DNA of 39,165 bases from an uncultured Bacteroidota bacterium (GCA_902512755.1 CABXKB010000012.1:1-39165); one strand, 5' to 3'. Shown: positions 17,990 to 27,768, counted from the first letter of the stretch. The notes: generated from the sequence alone by a model not told the origin. Translations and numbers: made by a program.

Positions 17990-18406
17990 ATGTTATTTAC
18001 ATACAAATTAGCCGATCTAAGCATAATCAGCAAACATTTAATTCAAGATTTCTCTACTAAGGTAATTCGTATAGACGGACCCATGGGAGCTGGAAAAACC
18101 ACACTTATTTCAGGTATTTGCAAGTCACTTGGTGTTAAAGAGCCAATATCAAGTCCAACATTTTCTTTAGTTAATACATATAATAGTTCCAATGGAACAA
18201 TATATCATTTTGACTTTTACCGTTTAGAAAATCCAGTTGAAGCCATAGATTTTGGAATAGAAGAATATTTAGAATCGGGAAATCTTTGTTTTATGGAATG
18301 GGCGGAAAAAATTAATCCACATCTTCCTTTAAAATATGACCATTACGCATTAGAAATAATAGACGAAAAATATCGAAAGATACAGTCTAAAAAAATAGAT
18401 AAATAG
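17990..18406 (+). CDS. tsaE: tRNA N6-threonylcarbamoyladenosine modification ATPase
   Basis: TsaE (YjeE) is the P-loop ATPase that helps TsaB-TsaD complete the t6A modification at position 37 of ANN-decoding tRNAs. The 138-residue protein has Walker A GPMGAGKTTL (near residue 31), the SPTFSLVNTY segment, HFDFYRLENPVEAIDFGIEEY and the Walker B-like LCFMEWAEKI, all typical. It follows porX with 15 bases between, and the next gene follows after 2 bases. tsaB, tsaC and tsaD are not in the window. Confidence 0.95.
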   Translation: MLFTYKLADLSIISKHLIQDFSTKVIRIDGPMGAGKTTLISGICKSLGVKEPISSPTFSLVNTYNSSNGTIYHFDFYRLENPVEAIDFGIEEYLESGNLCFMEWAEKINPHLPLKYDHYALEIIDEKYRKIQSKKIDK

Positions 18407-18408
18407 CT

Positions 18409-18771
18409 ATGGGTTTATTTTATCGTTTAGGATACTATTTAGCTGGATTTACGGTTGGTTTAATTTTTTTAGCATTTGTTTTTAACGGAAAGAAAACTAG
18501 TTGTAATTACAGCCCTTCTGCACGCGTTAAAAGTGATCTATTGCAAAAGAAAATTGAATTTTCACCTCAAATTCATCGCCTATACCCCCATATCAATGAT
18601 AGTGTTTTGCGAGCATATATTACACAAGGAAATATTAATTTTTCTAAAAGTGAAACACAATTAGATTCCTGTAGAATTTACCATATTAATTTTGGAAGTG
18701 ATAAAAACTCCTTTTTAAAAGTTGCTAATTGTGAAAAAAGGTTAGATGTACTCAAAGTTCAACTTCCTTAA
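18409..18771 (+). CDS. Small membrane-anchored protein of unknown function (DUF4258-like)
   Basis: A 120-residue protein with one N-terminal membrane helix (about residues 6-26, LGYYLAGFTVGLIFLAFVF), then a short basic region with NGKKTSCNYSPSARV and a small domain with RAYITQGNINFSKS and RIYHINFGSDKNSFLKVANCEK. The pattern of a small alpha/beta domain resembles DUF4258 proteins found next to tsaE in flavobacteria, but I recognise it only by memory of layout. Two bases after tsaE, so cotranscribed. Its 3' end overlaps the convergent proline dehydrogenase gene by 20 bases. Function unknown. Confidence 0.75.
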   Translation: MGLFYRLGYYLAGFTVGLIFLAFVFNGKKTSCNYSPSARVKSDLLQKKIEFSPQIHRLYPHINDSVLRAYITQGNINFSKSETQLDSCRIYHINFGSDKNSFLKVANCEKRLDVLKVQLP

Positions 18772-19927
18772 TTTTTCTTCTTTTTAACTCTTTTTTTATT
18801 AAACTCAATTCACGAGGTGTTTGACTACTAACAGAAGAGTTTTCTTGAGCCCTACGAATTAAATATGGAATAACCTCTTTTATTGGTCCATATGGAACGT
18901 ATTTAACTACTTGATAACCTTTAGATGCTAAATTAAATGAAATGTGGTCTGCCATTCCGTAAAGCTGGGAAAACCAAATATTACTGTAGTTATTAGGAAG
19001 TCTATTGTTTTTCATCCATTCAATTACTTTGATTATACTAGCTTCATTATGGGAGCCTAAAAAAAGATGACATTGTTCGATACGCGGAAGGATGTAATCT
19101 AGTGCCGCATTGAAATTCCTATCAGTAGCCAATTTGCTATCACATATGATTGAAGGAATACCTAAATCCATTGAACGCTCATTTTCTTTATCAATATAAG
19201 CACCCCTTACGAGTTTTATGCCTATTCTAAAGTTTTTTTGTTTTGCTCTTTCAATAAGTTCTTGAAGGTACATCAAACGGTCTTTTCGATAAAGCTGAAG
19301 AGTAGTAAAAATCAAAGTTTGTTCCTGATTAAACTCTTTCATCATATCTTCAGCAATTTCATCAATTGCATTCTGTACCCAAGATTCTTCAGCGTCAATA
19401 AGCATGCGAACATTATGTTTGGTTGCGAATTGACAACATTTTTGAATCCTTTTTATCGTTCGGTCCCACGCTGCTGTTTCTTTTATATTTAAATCAACCC
19501 CACTACTCTTTTTTTCAAATAAAGAAAAATAGCCCAGGCTTGTAGCTTTAAAAACAGTGAAGGGAAGGGCATTTGTGTTTTTTGAAAAGCAAATTGTTTC
19601 TATAGTTTTTTTAAGATTCATATCCATTTCCGATTCTGAATTTTGACATTCTGCGGCATAATGCATGTAGGATTTCACATTCATTTCATTAAGTCGGTTT
19701 ATAAGTAGCATGGAGTCTTCTTTCTTTAATCCACCACAAAATTGTTTAAAAACAGTTCGTTTAAAGATTCCACTTACTGGAAGTCTAAATTTTAATGCAG
19801 TCAGAACTATTTTACTTCCTAGAGAAACAAGAGTTTTATTGGAAATTATTCGAAATAAATAAAATGCACGATAAAGTTCTTTATCAGTCTTAAGTATATA
19901 AGCTTGCCTGGTATTCTCAAAATTCAT
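18752..19927 (-). CDS. Proline dehydrogenase (monofunctional)
   Basis: A 391-residue FAD-dependent barrel enzyme that oxidises proline to pyrroline-5-carboxylate. Signature segments: VRMLIDAEESW, FRIGIKLVRGAYIDKEN (FAD/substrate arginine), LGSHNEASI, and the C-terminal KYVPYGPIKEVIPYLIRRAQEN whose RR binds the proline carboxylate. It is separate from any P5C dehydrogenase, the usual bacteroidete arrangement; that partner is not in the window. A perfect TAnnTTTG box ends five bases before the ATG. The 3' end overlaps the convergent small membrane protein gene. Confidence 0.95.
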   Translation of the reverse strand: MNFENTRQAYILKTDKELYRAFYLFRIISNKTLVSLGSKIVLTALKFRLPVSGIFKRTVFKQFCGGLKKEDSMLLINRLNEMNVKSYMHYAAECQNSESEMDMNLKKTIETICFSKNTNALPFTVFKATSLGYFSLFEKKSSGVDLNIKETAAWDRTIKRIQKCCQFATKHNVRMLIDAEESWVQNAIDEIAEDMMKEFNQEQTLIFTTLQLYRKDRLMYLQELIERAKQKNFRIGIKLVRGAYIDKENERSMDLGIPSIICDSKLATDRNFNAALDYILPRIEQCHLFLGSHNEASIIKVIEWMKNNRLPNNYSNIWFSQLYGMADHISFNLASKGYQVVKYVPYGPIKEVIPYLIRRAQENSSVSSQTPRELSLIKKELKRRKIKEVEL

Positions 19928-19932
19928 TTGAT

Positions 19933-19940
19933 CAAAAATA
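19933..19940 (-). promoter_or_regulatory. -7 box of the proline dehydrogenase gene, leaderless spacing
   Basis: TATTTTTG on the minus strand, five bases (ATCAA) before the ATG, predicting transcription from the first base of the start codon. It lies in the 59-base gap after pcm. No convincing -33 TTG is seen. Confidence 0.55.
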
Positions 19941-19986
19941 TTTTTGAAATGTATAGAATTTGAATTAATATTTATTAATGGAAAGA

Positions 19987-20628
19987 TTAATTTTTATCAC
20001 TCAAAAGTGGAACAAAATGAAATGTTCCGAAGGTCTCTTTATCAAAAGAATTTTTAGAAGTTCGCGTAAAGCGAGTCATTTGCTGCTCCTTTTGGCCAAC
20101 TGGGATAACTAATTTTCCACCCTGAGTAAGTTGTTCTAATAAATCCTTAGGAACTTCAGGAGCACCAGCAGTGACAATAATTCTATCAAATGGTGCAGCG
20201 TCCGGAAGTCCTGTGTATCCGTCTCCGAAAACAATTCGTTTTGGACGTAAATTCAATTTATTAAAAAGATGTTGTGTTTTTTTAAAAAGCTCTTGCTGTC
20301 TCTCTAAAGTGTATACCTTTGAGGTTAGCCCTAGAAGAACAGCGGTTTGGTAGCCAGATCCTGTTCCAATCTCCAGTACTTTATGTTCTGGTTTAACATC
20401 CAAAAGTTGAGATTGAAAAGCAACAGTATAAGGTTGTGAAATAGTTTGATCTGCAGCTATTGGATAAGCCTGGTCTTGATAGGCAAAATTGATAAGCCCT
20501 TGATCCATAAAATAGTGCCTAGGTATCTTTAACATAACACTTAAAACTTTCTCTGAATCTATACCTTTTTCCCTAAGGCTATTAATAAGCTGTCGTCTTA
20601 AACCTTGATGTTTTTTGGAATCTTCCAT
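19987..20628 (-). CDS. pcm: Protein-L-isoaspartate O-methyltransferase
   Basis: A 213-residue SAM-dependent methyltransferase that starts repair of isoaspartyl damage in aged proteins. Seen: the QPYTVAFQSQLL region, motif I VLEIGTGSGYQTAVL, the VYTLERQ acidic motif II, RIVFGDGYTGLPDAAPFDRIIVTAGAPEVP, and GGKLVIPVG. I chose the ATG at 20626-20628 (MEDSKKHQGL). The longer frame would use a TTG at 20635-20637 that forms part of the promoter box, so it would lie outside the transcript. Divergent from the Gfo/Idh/MocA gene. Confidence 0.95.
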   Translation of the reverse strand: MEDSKKHQGLRRQLINSLREKGIDSEKVLSVMLKIPRHYFMDQGLINFAYQDQAYPIAADQTISQPYTVAFQSQLLDVKPEHKVLEIGTGSGYQTAVLLGLTSKVYTLERQQELFKKTQHLFNKLNLRPKRIVFGDGYTGLPDAAPFDRIIVTAGAPEVPKDLLEQLTQGGKLVIPVGQKEQQMTRFTRTSKNSFDKETFGTFHFVPLLSDKN

Positions 20629-20634
20629 TGAAAG

Positions 20635-20642
20635 CAAAAATA
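20635..20642 (-). promoter_or_regulatory. -7 box of pcm, leaderless spacing
   Basis: TATTTTTG on the minus strand, six bases (CTTTCA) before the pcm ATG. It argues against the longer TTG start, which lies inside the box. A divergent box of the same type faces the other way at 20676-20683. Confidence 0.55.
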
Positions 20643-20675
20643 AGTTAGTTTCCTGATAAATTTATAATTTGATTG

Positions 20676-20683
20676 TATTTTTG
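20676..20683 (+). promoter_or_regulatory. -7 box of the Gfo/Idh/MocA gene
   Basis: TATTTTTG on the plus strand, 19 bases before the ATG at 20703, giving a predicted leader of about 14 bases. It supports that ATG over a TTG at 20673, which would lie upstream of the transcript start. Confidence 0.5.
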
Positions 20684-20702
20684 GGTAAAACTGAAAAATA
20701 AT

Positions 20703-21674
20703 ATGTTAAAAATTGGCGTTTTCGGAGCTGGACATCTTGGTAAAACTCATCTACGTATTTTAACAATTTCAAAATCATTTCAGCTTGTAGGTTTCTATGA
20801 TCCTGATAATAAAGTGGTTAAAAAACTTGAAAGAGAAAACGATTATGTTGCTTTCAAAACCCCTGAAGACCTCATAAATGCTGTAGATATTGTTAGTGTC
20901 GTAACCCCTACTCCCTCACACTTTAAAATTGCTGAAAAAGCTATAAAGTCATATAAACATGTTTTTATTGAAAAACCTATTGCACAAACTAATGATGAGG
21001 CTAATGCATTAGTCCTTTTAGCAAATGAATACGGTGTTCTAGGCCAAGTAGGCCATGTTGAAAGATTTAATCCCGCATATCAAGCAGTAAGAACTTCTAT
21101 AACAGACCCAATGTTTATAGAGGCTCATCGTTTAGCAGAATTTAATCCTAGAGGTACAGATGTTTCAGTGGTTTTAGACTTAATGATACACGATATTGAT
21201 ATTGTACTTAGTTTAGTGGATTCCCCTATTAAGCGTATTGATGCTTCTGGATTAGCTGTCATTAGTGAAACCCCTGATATAACAAATGCTCGTATTACTT
21301 TTGAAAATGGATGTGTTGCAAATCTTACTGCAAGTAGAATCTCTTTAAAGAAAATGCGTAAGACGCGCTTTTTTCAAAAAAATGCCTATATCGCAGTAGA
21401 TTATTTAACTAAAAAAGGTGAAGTTGTTAAGATTAAAAACGCATCTCCGAAAACTGATGATTTATCGATCTTACTCACCAACCCTAAAGGAGATAAAAAA
21501 CAAATCTATTTTGAAATTCCTGATGTTATTGAAACCAACCCCATTCAAGAGGAGTTAGAGTACTTTGCTGATAATATTGAGAAAGGCAAGCAACCATTGG
21601 CCTCACTAGAAGAAGGAGCTTATGCACTTAGAGTTGCTCATCAGATTATTGCTCGAATGGGTTTAAATGGATAA
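20703..21674 (+). CDS. Gfo/Idh/MocA-family NAD(P)-dependent oxidoreductase
   Basis: A 323-residue oxidoreductase with an N-terminal Rossmann domain (LKIGVFGAGHLGKTHLRIL), the conserved EKP motif in VFIEKPIAQTNDEA near residue 93, and a C-terminal beta-sheet domain with GHVERFNPAYQAV and DLMIHDIDIVLSLV holding the catalytic-type histidines. The family acts on sugars, inositols and amino-sugar nucleotides; the MIHDIDI form resembles a widespread bacteroidete group often found beside central metabolic genes. The substrate cannot be told from sequence. It stands alone between pcm (divergent) and uvrD (convergent). Confidence 0.88.
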   Translation: MLKIGVFGAGHLGKTHLRILTISKSFQLVGFYDPDNKVVKKLERENDYVAFKTPEDLINAVDIVSVVTPTPSHFKIAEKAIKSYKHVFIEKPIAQTNDEANALVLLANEYGVLGQVGHVERFNPAYQAVRTSITDPMFIEAHRLAEFNPRGTDVSVVLDLMIHDIDIVLSLVDSPIKRIDASGLAVISETPDITNARITFENGCVANLTASRISLKKMRKTRFFQKNAYIAVDYLTKKGEVVKIKNASPKTDDLSILLTNPKGDKKQIYFEIPDVIETNPIQEELEYFADNIEKGKQPLASLEEGAYALRVAHQIIARMGLNG

Positions 21675-21905
21675 TTCTCCACGCTTGTTTAAATTATAAG
21701 AGACTCATGATCTAATTAATTAATGATATTGATAGCTCACAGCTTGATTTAAAAACATTATTTTTAGTAGACAAACATCATAGATAATAAGCAGTATTCA
21801 TCTGGAAGATGATCATCTCCTCCCTTTTTTTCCTAAAAAAAACAGCCTCTTTTAGATGTTTTTCATTTAGAGGTTATAGGTAAAATATACTAAGTTTATT
21901 AAGCA
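21675..21905 (+). other. Non-coding gap between convergent genes
   Basis: About 230 A+T-rich bases between the convergent oxidoreductase and helicase genes. I see no ORF with codon-like composition, no RNA gene motif and no strong terminator; only a weak imperfect inverted repeat around CCTCT ... AGAGG (21846-21875). It is one of the longest gaps in this otherwise tight window. Confidence 0.5.
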
Positions 21906-24221
21906 TTATTCTATTTTAAGTTTTGCAAAATGCAACAAAAGATTTTTCTTGCCAAAATCATTAAAGTTAATAATTGCTTTGCGATCATTTCCCTTTCCCC
22001 CTATACTTTCAATAGTACCTTTGCCAAATCGCGCATGCTCAACCTTCATGCCCTCTTTTAAATCAATGACATCTTGATTAATGGATAAGGAAGAGTATTT
22101 ATCTATTTTACGTAGTTTTTTTAATTGAGAAGGTGTAGGGCTTGAAATAGTTTTTTCTTTGACTATAGACCTCAATTTTATTTCAGAAGGCGAACCAAAA
22201 ATAGATTGTTTTATTAAAGGTTTGAAGTTATAGTCTTCCTTTGGTTTGATGTGATTTACATAATTAAGATCAATTTCTTCAATAAAGCGACTTGGCTCAG
22301 CATCAATTAACTTTCCCCAGCGGTAACGAGATAGAGTATATGAAAGAAAAGCCCTTTCTTTTGCACGAGTTACAGCAACATAAAACAACCGTCTTTCCTC
22401 TTCTAATTCACCACGAGTATTGAGAGACATGGCTGAGGGAAATAAATCCTCTTCTAAACCTACAATAAACACATATGGAAATTCCAAACCTTTGGCTAAA
22501 TGAATAGTCATGAGTGCTACACGATCAATACTGGGGTCGTCATCTTTGTCTGCATCTGTTGCTAAAGCAATATCTTCTAGAAATTCTGTTAAGTTACCTG
22601 ATGAATCGACAATTTTTATTTGTCCCTCTGTGAAGTCGCGAATTCCATTGAGTAATTCCTCTACATTCTCAATACGAGCAACTCCTTCTGGGGTAGCGTC
22701 TTTTTTAAGCTCTTGAACAATACCTATTTTTTTAGTAATTAAATCTGTTATTTCAAAAGCATTAAGGGCTTCGTTTTCAATTTGAAAACGCTTGATAAGC
22801 GTAGAAAAATTTATCAACTTTGTTAGTGTGCCCGCATTGATAGGAATGTCCAGTTCTTTTGCGCGATCCAAAGTTTCTAAAAGAGGTAGATTATGATTTT
22901 TAGATGCAACTACTAGTTTATCAACTGTGGTTTGGCCAATACCTCTCGGAGGATAGTTAATTATACGCTTTAAGCTTTCTTCATCTCTGGGATTTACAAT
23001 GAGTTTTAAATAAGCAAGGATGTCTTTAACTTCTTTTCGCTGATAAAAAGAAAGTCCACCATAAATACGATATGGAATATCACGTTTGCGTAACGAATCT
23101 TCCATGGCCCTAGATTGCGCGTTAGTTCTATATAAAATAGCAAAGTCTTCATTTTTACGCTGTTCTTGCATTTTAAATTCAAAAATACTTGAAGCTACAT
23201 GCCTTCCTTCTTCTGAATCTGTAGCAAGACGGTTGATTTGTATTGGATCTCCTATATCATTGGAGGTCCAAACTACTTTTTCAATCTTATTTTTGTTGTG
23301 ACTTATAATAGAATTGGCTGCATTTACAATTGTTTTTGTAGATCGATAATTTTGTTCTAATCGATAAAGAGTCACATCAGGATAGTCTTTTTGAAAGTTT
23401 AAAATATTGTTAATGTTCGCTCCCCTAAAAGCATAAATACTTTGAGCATCATCACCTACAACACAAATGTTTTGGTATCGATCTGAAAGGGCTCTAACAA
23501 TAAGGTATTGTGAGTGATTAGTATCTTGATACTCATCTACTAAAATATAACGAAATCGCTCTTGATATTTGGCTAGAACATCTGGGTGTTTGTTAAGTAA
23601 TTCGTTAGTTCTTAATAACAAATCATCAAAGTCCATTGCTCCTGCTTTAAAACAACGATCTACATATTCACTATATATAGCACCCATCTCAGGACGTCTT
23701 GACATTACGTCTGATTCTTGAAGATCTGAATCATTGAAATAGGCTTTAACAGTAATTAAACTGTTTTTAAAAGCCGATATTCTACTACGGATTTGCTTAA
23801 ACTTATAAATATCTTTATCTAATCCCATTTCCTTAATTATTGAAAAAATTAGACGATCAGAGTCTTGGGTATCGTAAATAGTAAAGTTTGAAGGAAAACC
23901 TAATTTATGAGCTTCAGATCTTAGAATACGAGCAAAAACAGAATGAAAAGTTCCCATCCATAAATTTTTAGCTTCACTTTCCCCTACCAAATCACCTATT
24001 CTACTCTTCATTTCACGTGCAGCCTTATTAGTAAAGGTCAATGCTAAAATTGAAAAAGGATCTATACTCTGAGATATAAGGTGTGCAATGCGATGCGTTA
24101 AGACTCTTGTTTTTCCTGAGCCTGCACCCGCTATAACTATGAGGGGCCCATCTTTATGTAAAGTAGGAGCTCGTTGGGCTTCATTTAAAGAATTTAAATT
24201 GGCAGTCAATTGATCTTTCAT
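21906..24221 (-). CDS. uvrD: UvrD/PcrA-type superfamily 1 DNA helicase
   Basis: A 771-residue 3'-5' helicase of nucleotide excision and replication repair. Motifs in order: Q-motif LNEAQ, Walker A AGAGSGKTRVLTHR (from residue 31), TFTNKAAREMK, the GTFHS motif, Walker B ILVDEYQDTN, VVGDDAQSIYAFRGA, LEQNYRST, and late motifs VALMTIHLAKGLEFPYVF and EERRLFYVAVTRAK. The last 45 residues (VEHARFGKGTIESI) form the Tudor-like C-terminal domain that binds RNA polymerase in PcrA/UvrD, so a role in transcription-coupled repair is possible. Monocistronic. The upstream region has only a near-match promoter box (TATTTTTA). Confidence 0.96.
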   Translation of the reverse strand: MKDQLTANLNSLNEAQRAPTLHKDGPLIVIAGAGSGKTRVLTHRIAHLISQSIDPFSILALTFTNKAAREMKSRIGDLVGESEAKNLWMGTFHSVFARILRSEAHKLGFPSNFTIYDTQDSDRLIFSIIKEMGLDKDIYKFKQIRSRISAFKNSLITVKAYFNDSDLQESDVMSRRPEMGAIYSEYVDRCFKAGAMDFDDLLLRTNELLNKHPDVLAKYQERFRYILVDEYQDTNHSQYLIVRALSDRYQNICVVGDDAQSIYAFRGANINNILNFQKDYPDVTLYRLEQNYRSTKTIVNAANSIISHNKNKIEKVVWTSNDIGDPIQINRLATDSEEGRHVASSIFEFKMQEQRKNEDFAILYRTNAQSRAMEDSLRKRDIPYRIYGGLSFYQRKEVKDILAYLKLIVNPRDEESLKRIINYPPRGIGQTTVDKLVVASKNHNLPLLETLDRAKELDIPINAGTLTKLINFSTLIKRFQIENEALNAFEITDLITKKIGIVQELKKDATPEGVARIENVEELLNGIRDFTEGQIKIVDSSGNLTEFLEDIALATDADKDDDPSIDRVALMTIHLAKGLEFPYVFIVGLEEDLFPSAMSLNTRGELEEERRLFYVAVTRAKERAFLSYTLSRYRWGKLIDAEPSRFIEEIDLNYVNHIKPKEDYNFKPLIKQSIFGSPSEIKLRSIVKEKTISSPTPSQLKKLRKIDKYSSLSINQDVIDLKEGMKVEHARFGKGTIESIGGKGNDRKAIINFNDFGKKNLLLHFAKLKIE

Positions 24222-24319
24222 ATTGAATCTAAAAATAACTATTTCTATAACCTTGATTTTATTTTTAAACTTTAATTATAAACATTGTATATTCACAACT
24301 TTACATTTTTATATAAAAT

Positions 24320-25585
24320 ATGAAATCCTTCTCGCACCTTGCCTTTATAATACTTATAGGAAATCTATTAAATGGGCAAATTCCATTCAATTCAACACTT
24401 GAAAATAAAGTAATTCAATGGCGTCATGAAATTCATCAAAACCCTGAACTATCCAATCGAGAGTTTAAGACAGCTGAAAAAGTTGCAAATCATTTACGCT
24501 CTTTAGGCATAAGTGTTGAAACAGGTATCGCTCACACTGGTGTTGTAGGTATACTTAGAGGAAAATACCCAGGAAAAGTTTTAGCACTTCGTGCAGATAT
24601 GGATGGTCTTCCCGTAACCGAGAATAACACTTTAACATATCGATCAAAAGTTACTTCTACTTTCGGTGGTCAAAATACTGGCGTTATGCATGCTTGTGGT
24701 CACGATACACATGTAGCAATTTTGATGGGAGTTGCAGAATATTTATCAAAAAATAATAATTTTTCTGGAACTATTAAATTCATTTTTCAACCAGCAGAAG
24801 AAGGTCCGCCAGAAGGTGAAAAAGGAGGTGCAAGATTAATGGTTGAACAAGGAGTTTTAGATAATCCTAAAGTTGATGCAATTTTTGGCTTGCACATTAA
24901 CTCAGCTACACCTATTGGTATGATCCTTTATAAAGAAAAAGGATTTATGGCTGCGGCACAACGTTTCGTAATTGAAGTAAAAGGAAAACAAGCGCATGGT
25001 TCTGAACCCTGGAAAAGTGTTGACCCAATTTTGATTTCAGCTAAAATCATTGATGGCCTACAAAGTATTATTAGTAGAAATTCACAATTAACAAAAGAGG
25101 GAGCCGTAATATCAGTTGGTTCAATCCATTCAGGTATTCGATTTAATATAATACCTGAGTCTGCTCGACTGGTAGGCACCATTCGCACATTGGATGAAGG
25201 CATGAAACAATTAATCATTAAGCGAATGCATGAATTAGTTTCTCAAATAGCAAAAGCTTATGGTGGAAGTGCTACAGTAGTTATAACAGAGTCAGCAGCA
25301 TTAACATATAATAATCCTCAACTAACCAAAAACGCTGTTAAAAGTCTTAAAAAAGCTCTAGGTGAAAGTCAAGTTGTCGAAACACAGGCTGTAACAGGTG
25401 CGGAAGATTTTTCAGCATTTCAAGAAAAGGTTCCAGGGTTTTATTTTTATCTAGGCGGGTTAATACAAGGCAATAAATCAGAAGATGCCCCTTCACACCA
25501 CACACCAGAATTTATGGTCGATGATGCCGGTCTTATATATGGAGTTAAGGCAATGGTTCAACTGAGTTTAGATTATTTAAATTGA
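24320..25585 (+). CDS. Exported M20-family amidohydrolase (hippurate/N-acyl amino acid hydrolase type)
   Basis: A 421-residue zinc or manganese metallohydrolase of the M20D group. Seen: a signal-peptide-like start (residues 1-20, ending LLNGQ), WRHEIHQNPELS, ALRADMDGLPV, the metal motif HACGHDTH (C126, H128), the catalytic/metal Glu in QPAEEGPPEGEKGGA, GLHINS, and HHTPEF with the last ligand. Members cleave N-acyl or N-aminobenzoyl amino acids and some peptides. The signal sequence suggests periplasmic breakdown of exogenous acyl amino acids or peptides. It precedes recG by 64 bases without obvious functional link. Confidence 0.92.
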   Translation: MKSFSHLAFIILIGNLLNGQIPFNSTLENKVIQWRHEIHQNPELSNREFKTAEKVANHLRSLGISVETGIAHTGVVGILRGKYPGKVLALRADMDGLPVTENNTLTYRSKVTSTFGGQNTGVMHACGHDTHVAILMGVAEYLSKNNNFSGTIKFIFQPAEEGPPEGEKGGARLMVEQGVLDNPKVDAIFGLHINSATPIGMILYKEKGFMAAAQRFVIEVKGKQAHGSEPWKSVDPILISAKIIDGLQSIISRNSQLTKEGAVISVGSIHSGIRFNIIPESARLVGTIRTLDEGMKQLIIKRMHELVSQIAKAYGGSATVVITESAALTYNNPQLTKNAVKSLKKALGESQVVETQAVTGAEDFSAFQEKVPGFYFYLGGLIQGNKSEDAPSHHTPEFMVDDAGLIYGVKAMVQLSLDYLN

Positions 25586-25649
25586 GTTAATATTAATTAT
25601 GTAAACATTTAAGTTAAAATATTCAATTTCTACTATAAATTCATAAATA

Positions 25650-27749
25650 ATGAGTGGAACTCAGACGGCGATCGAATTTTTAAAAGGTGTAGGTCCAGAA
25701 AGGGCGCGTTTATTGAAGGAAGAACTCCAGATTAAAACATTTCAAGATTTACTACACTTCTTTCCAAACCGCTATATTGATCGCAGTCAGTTTCATTCAA
25801 TTAATAAGCTTCCACAAAATAATTCTGAAGTTCAAATTAAGGGAAAAATTACTAACATTGAATATATTCAACAAAAGCGGGGTAAACGAATGGTCGCAAG
25901 GTTTGAAGATGATACGGGGGTTATGGAATTGATTTGGTTTCGTGGTTATAAATGGATTAGGGAGAGCATAAAACTTAATCAAGATTATGTGATATTTGGA
26001 AGATTAAACTGGTTTAATGGCCGTGCTAATATGCCGCACCCTGAATTGGAAATAGAAGTAAATTTTCAAAACAAATTAAAAGCAGCTTTTTATCCTATTT
26101 ATCCATCTACAGAAAAATTAATTAATAAGGGGATTTCTCAGCGTATTATTCAAAAATTAATAACTCATTTAATCGAAAAGGATGGTGAAGCTTTTAAAGA
26201 GACACTTCCGAATTACCTTTTAAATCATTATAAGTTTATTTCAAAATCAAAAGCTTTAAAAGAAATTCATTTCCCCAGATCACAAAAGGATTTAAGTCGA
26301 GCTCAATCCAGGTTAAAGTTTGAGGAATTTTTTTACATGCAACTTCAATTGGTTTTAAAAAACATTCAACGCAAAAAAAAAAATAAAGGGTTTGTTTTTT
26401 CTAAAGTTGGAAGCGTTTTTAATGTTTTTTTTAAAGAGCAACTTCCCTTTTCATTAACAGACGCTCAAAAAAGAGTAATAAAGGAAATAAGAAATGACTT
26501 AGGCTCAGGCAGGCAAATGAACCGTTTACTTCAAGGAGATGTAGGTTCAGGAAAAACAATTGTGGCACTATTAATTATGTTGATTGCAATTGATAATAGT
26601 TTTCAAGCCTCGTTAGTTGCTCCTACTGAGATTTTAGCAAAACAACATTATCAATCTCTTTTAGAATTACTCCAAGGGAGTCAGATAAAAATAAGATTAC
26701 TAACGGGAAGTACCAAGCCAAGAGAACGTAAAATAATGCATCAAGCATTACAAACCGGCGAGCTTAATATCTTAATCGGAACACATGCAGTATTAGAAGA
26801 AAAAGTGCAATTCAAAAACTTAGGATTGGCAATTATTGACGAGCAGCATCGCTTTGGCGTAGCTCAGCGAGCCAAATTGTGGGAAAAGAACAAAACACCC
26901 CCACATGTTTTGGTAATGACTGCAACGCCAATTCCTAGAACACTAGCAATGAGTATTTATGGTGATTTGGATGTTTCTATTATTGACAGTCTTCCTCCAG
27001 GACGAAAACCCGTAAAAACATCTCACCTAAACGATAATAAACGTTTAGGAGTTTTTGCTTTTATCAAAGAACAAATAAAAGAAGGACATCAGGTTTATAT
27101 TGTATATCCTTTAATTAAAGAATCAGAAAAGTTAGATTATAAAGATCTAATGGATGGATATGAAAGTATCTCTCGAGGTTTTCCTCAGCCTCAATATCAA
27201 ATAAGTATAGTTCATGGACAGATGAAGCCTGAAAACAAATCATATGAAATGAAACGCTTTGTAGAAGGTGAAACTCAGATTATGGTTGCAACAACAGTAA
27301 TTGAAGTTGGTGTAAATGTCCCCAATGCTTCATTAATGATAATTGAGAGTGCTGAAAGATTTGGACTTTCCCAACTTCATCAATTACGTGGTCGTGTTGG
27401 GCGGGGATCCGATCAAAGTTATTGTATATTAATGAGTGGCCCTAAACTTTCACAAGAAGGAAAGACTCGGTTAGAAACAATGGTAAATAGTAATGACGGT
27501 TTTGAGATTGCAGAAGTTGACTTGCGTCTTCGTGGTCCTGGAAACCTAATGGGAACACAGCAAAGTGGTATATTAAAATTGAAAATTGCCGATATTATAA
27601 AAGACAATAAACTACTTAAAGCTGCTCGAGACACTGCAAATCAAATCCTTAAACAAGACCCTAATCTTGAAAGGTCTGATAATCAAGTTATTAAAAGAAC
27701 GCTTTCATCATTAAGTTTTGAATCTAATATTTGGAATTTCATAAGTTAA
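25650..27749 (+). CDS. recG: ATP-dependent DNA helicase RecG
   Basis: A 699-residue superfamily 2 helicase that remodels stalled forks and branched DNA. The N-terminal wedge/OB domain (residues 1-200) contains LKGVGPERARLL (helix-hairpin-helix) and FFPNRYIDR. Walker A is GDVGSGKTIVALL (residue 296 on), followed by APTEILAKQH, LTGSTKPRER, IGTHAVLEE, the DEQH box IIDEQHRFGVAQR, and MTATPIPRTLAMSIYGDLD. The C-terminal helicase motifs TTVIEVGVNVPNASLMII and QLHQLRGRVGRG are intact. Length is normal. pheT follows after 55 bases. Confidence 0.98.
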   Translation: MSGTQTAIEFLKGVGPERARLLKEELQIKTFQDLLHFFPNRYIDRSQFHSINKLPQNNSEVQIKGKITNIEYIQQKRGKRMVARFEDDTGVMELIWFRGYKWIRESIKLNQDYVIFGRLNWFNGRANMPHPELEIEVNFQNKLKAAFYPIYPSTEKLINKGISQRIIQKLITHLIEKDGEAFKETLPNYLLNHYKFISKSKALKEIHFPRSQKDLSRAQSRLKFEEFFYMQLQLVLKNIQRKKKNKGFVFSKVGSVFNVFFKEQLPFSLTDAQKRVIKEIRNDLGSGRQMNRLLQGDVGSGKTIVALLIMLIAIDNSFQASLVAPTEILAKQHYQSLLELLQGSQIKIRLLTGSTKPRERKIMHQALQTGELNILIGTHAVLEEKVQFKNLGLAIIDEQHRFGVAQRAKLWEKNKTPPHVLVMTATPIPRTLAMSIYGDLDVSIIDSLPPGRKPVKTSHLNDNKRLGVFAFIKEQIKEGHQVYIVYPLIKESEKLDYKDLMDGYESISRGFPQPQYQISIVHGQMKPENKSYEMKRFVEGETQIMVATTVIEVGVNVPNASLMIIESAERFGLSQLHQLRGRVGRGSDQSYCILMSGPKLSQEGKTRLETMVNSNDGFEIAEVDLRLRGPGNLMGTQQSGILKLKIADIIKDNKLLKAARDTANQILKQDPNLERSDNQVIKRTLSSLSFESNIWNFIS

Positions 27750-27768
27750 TTATGGACAAAGAGATTCT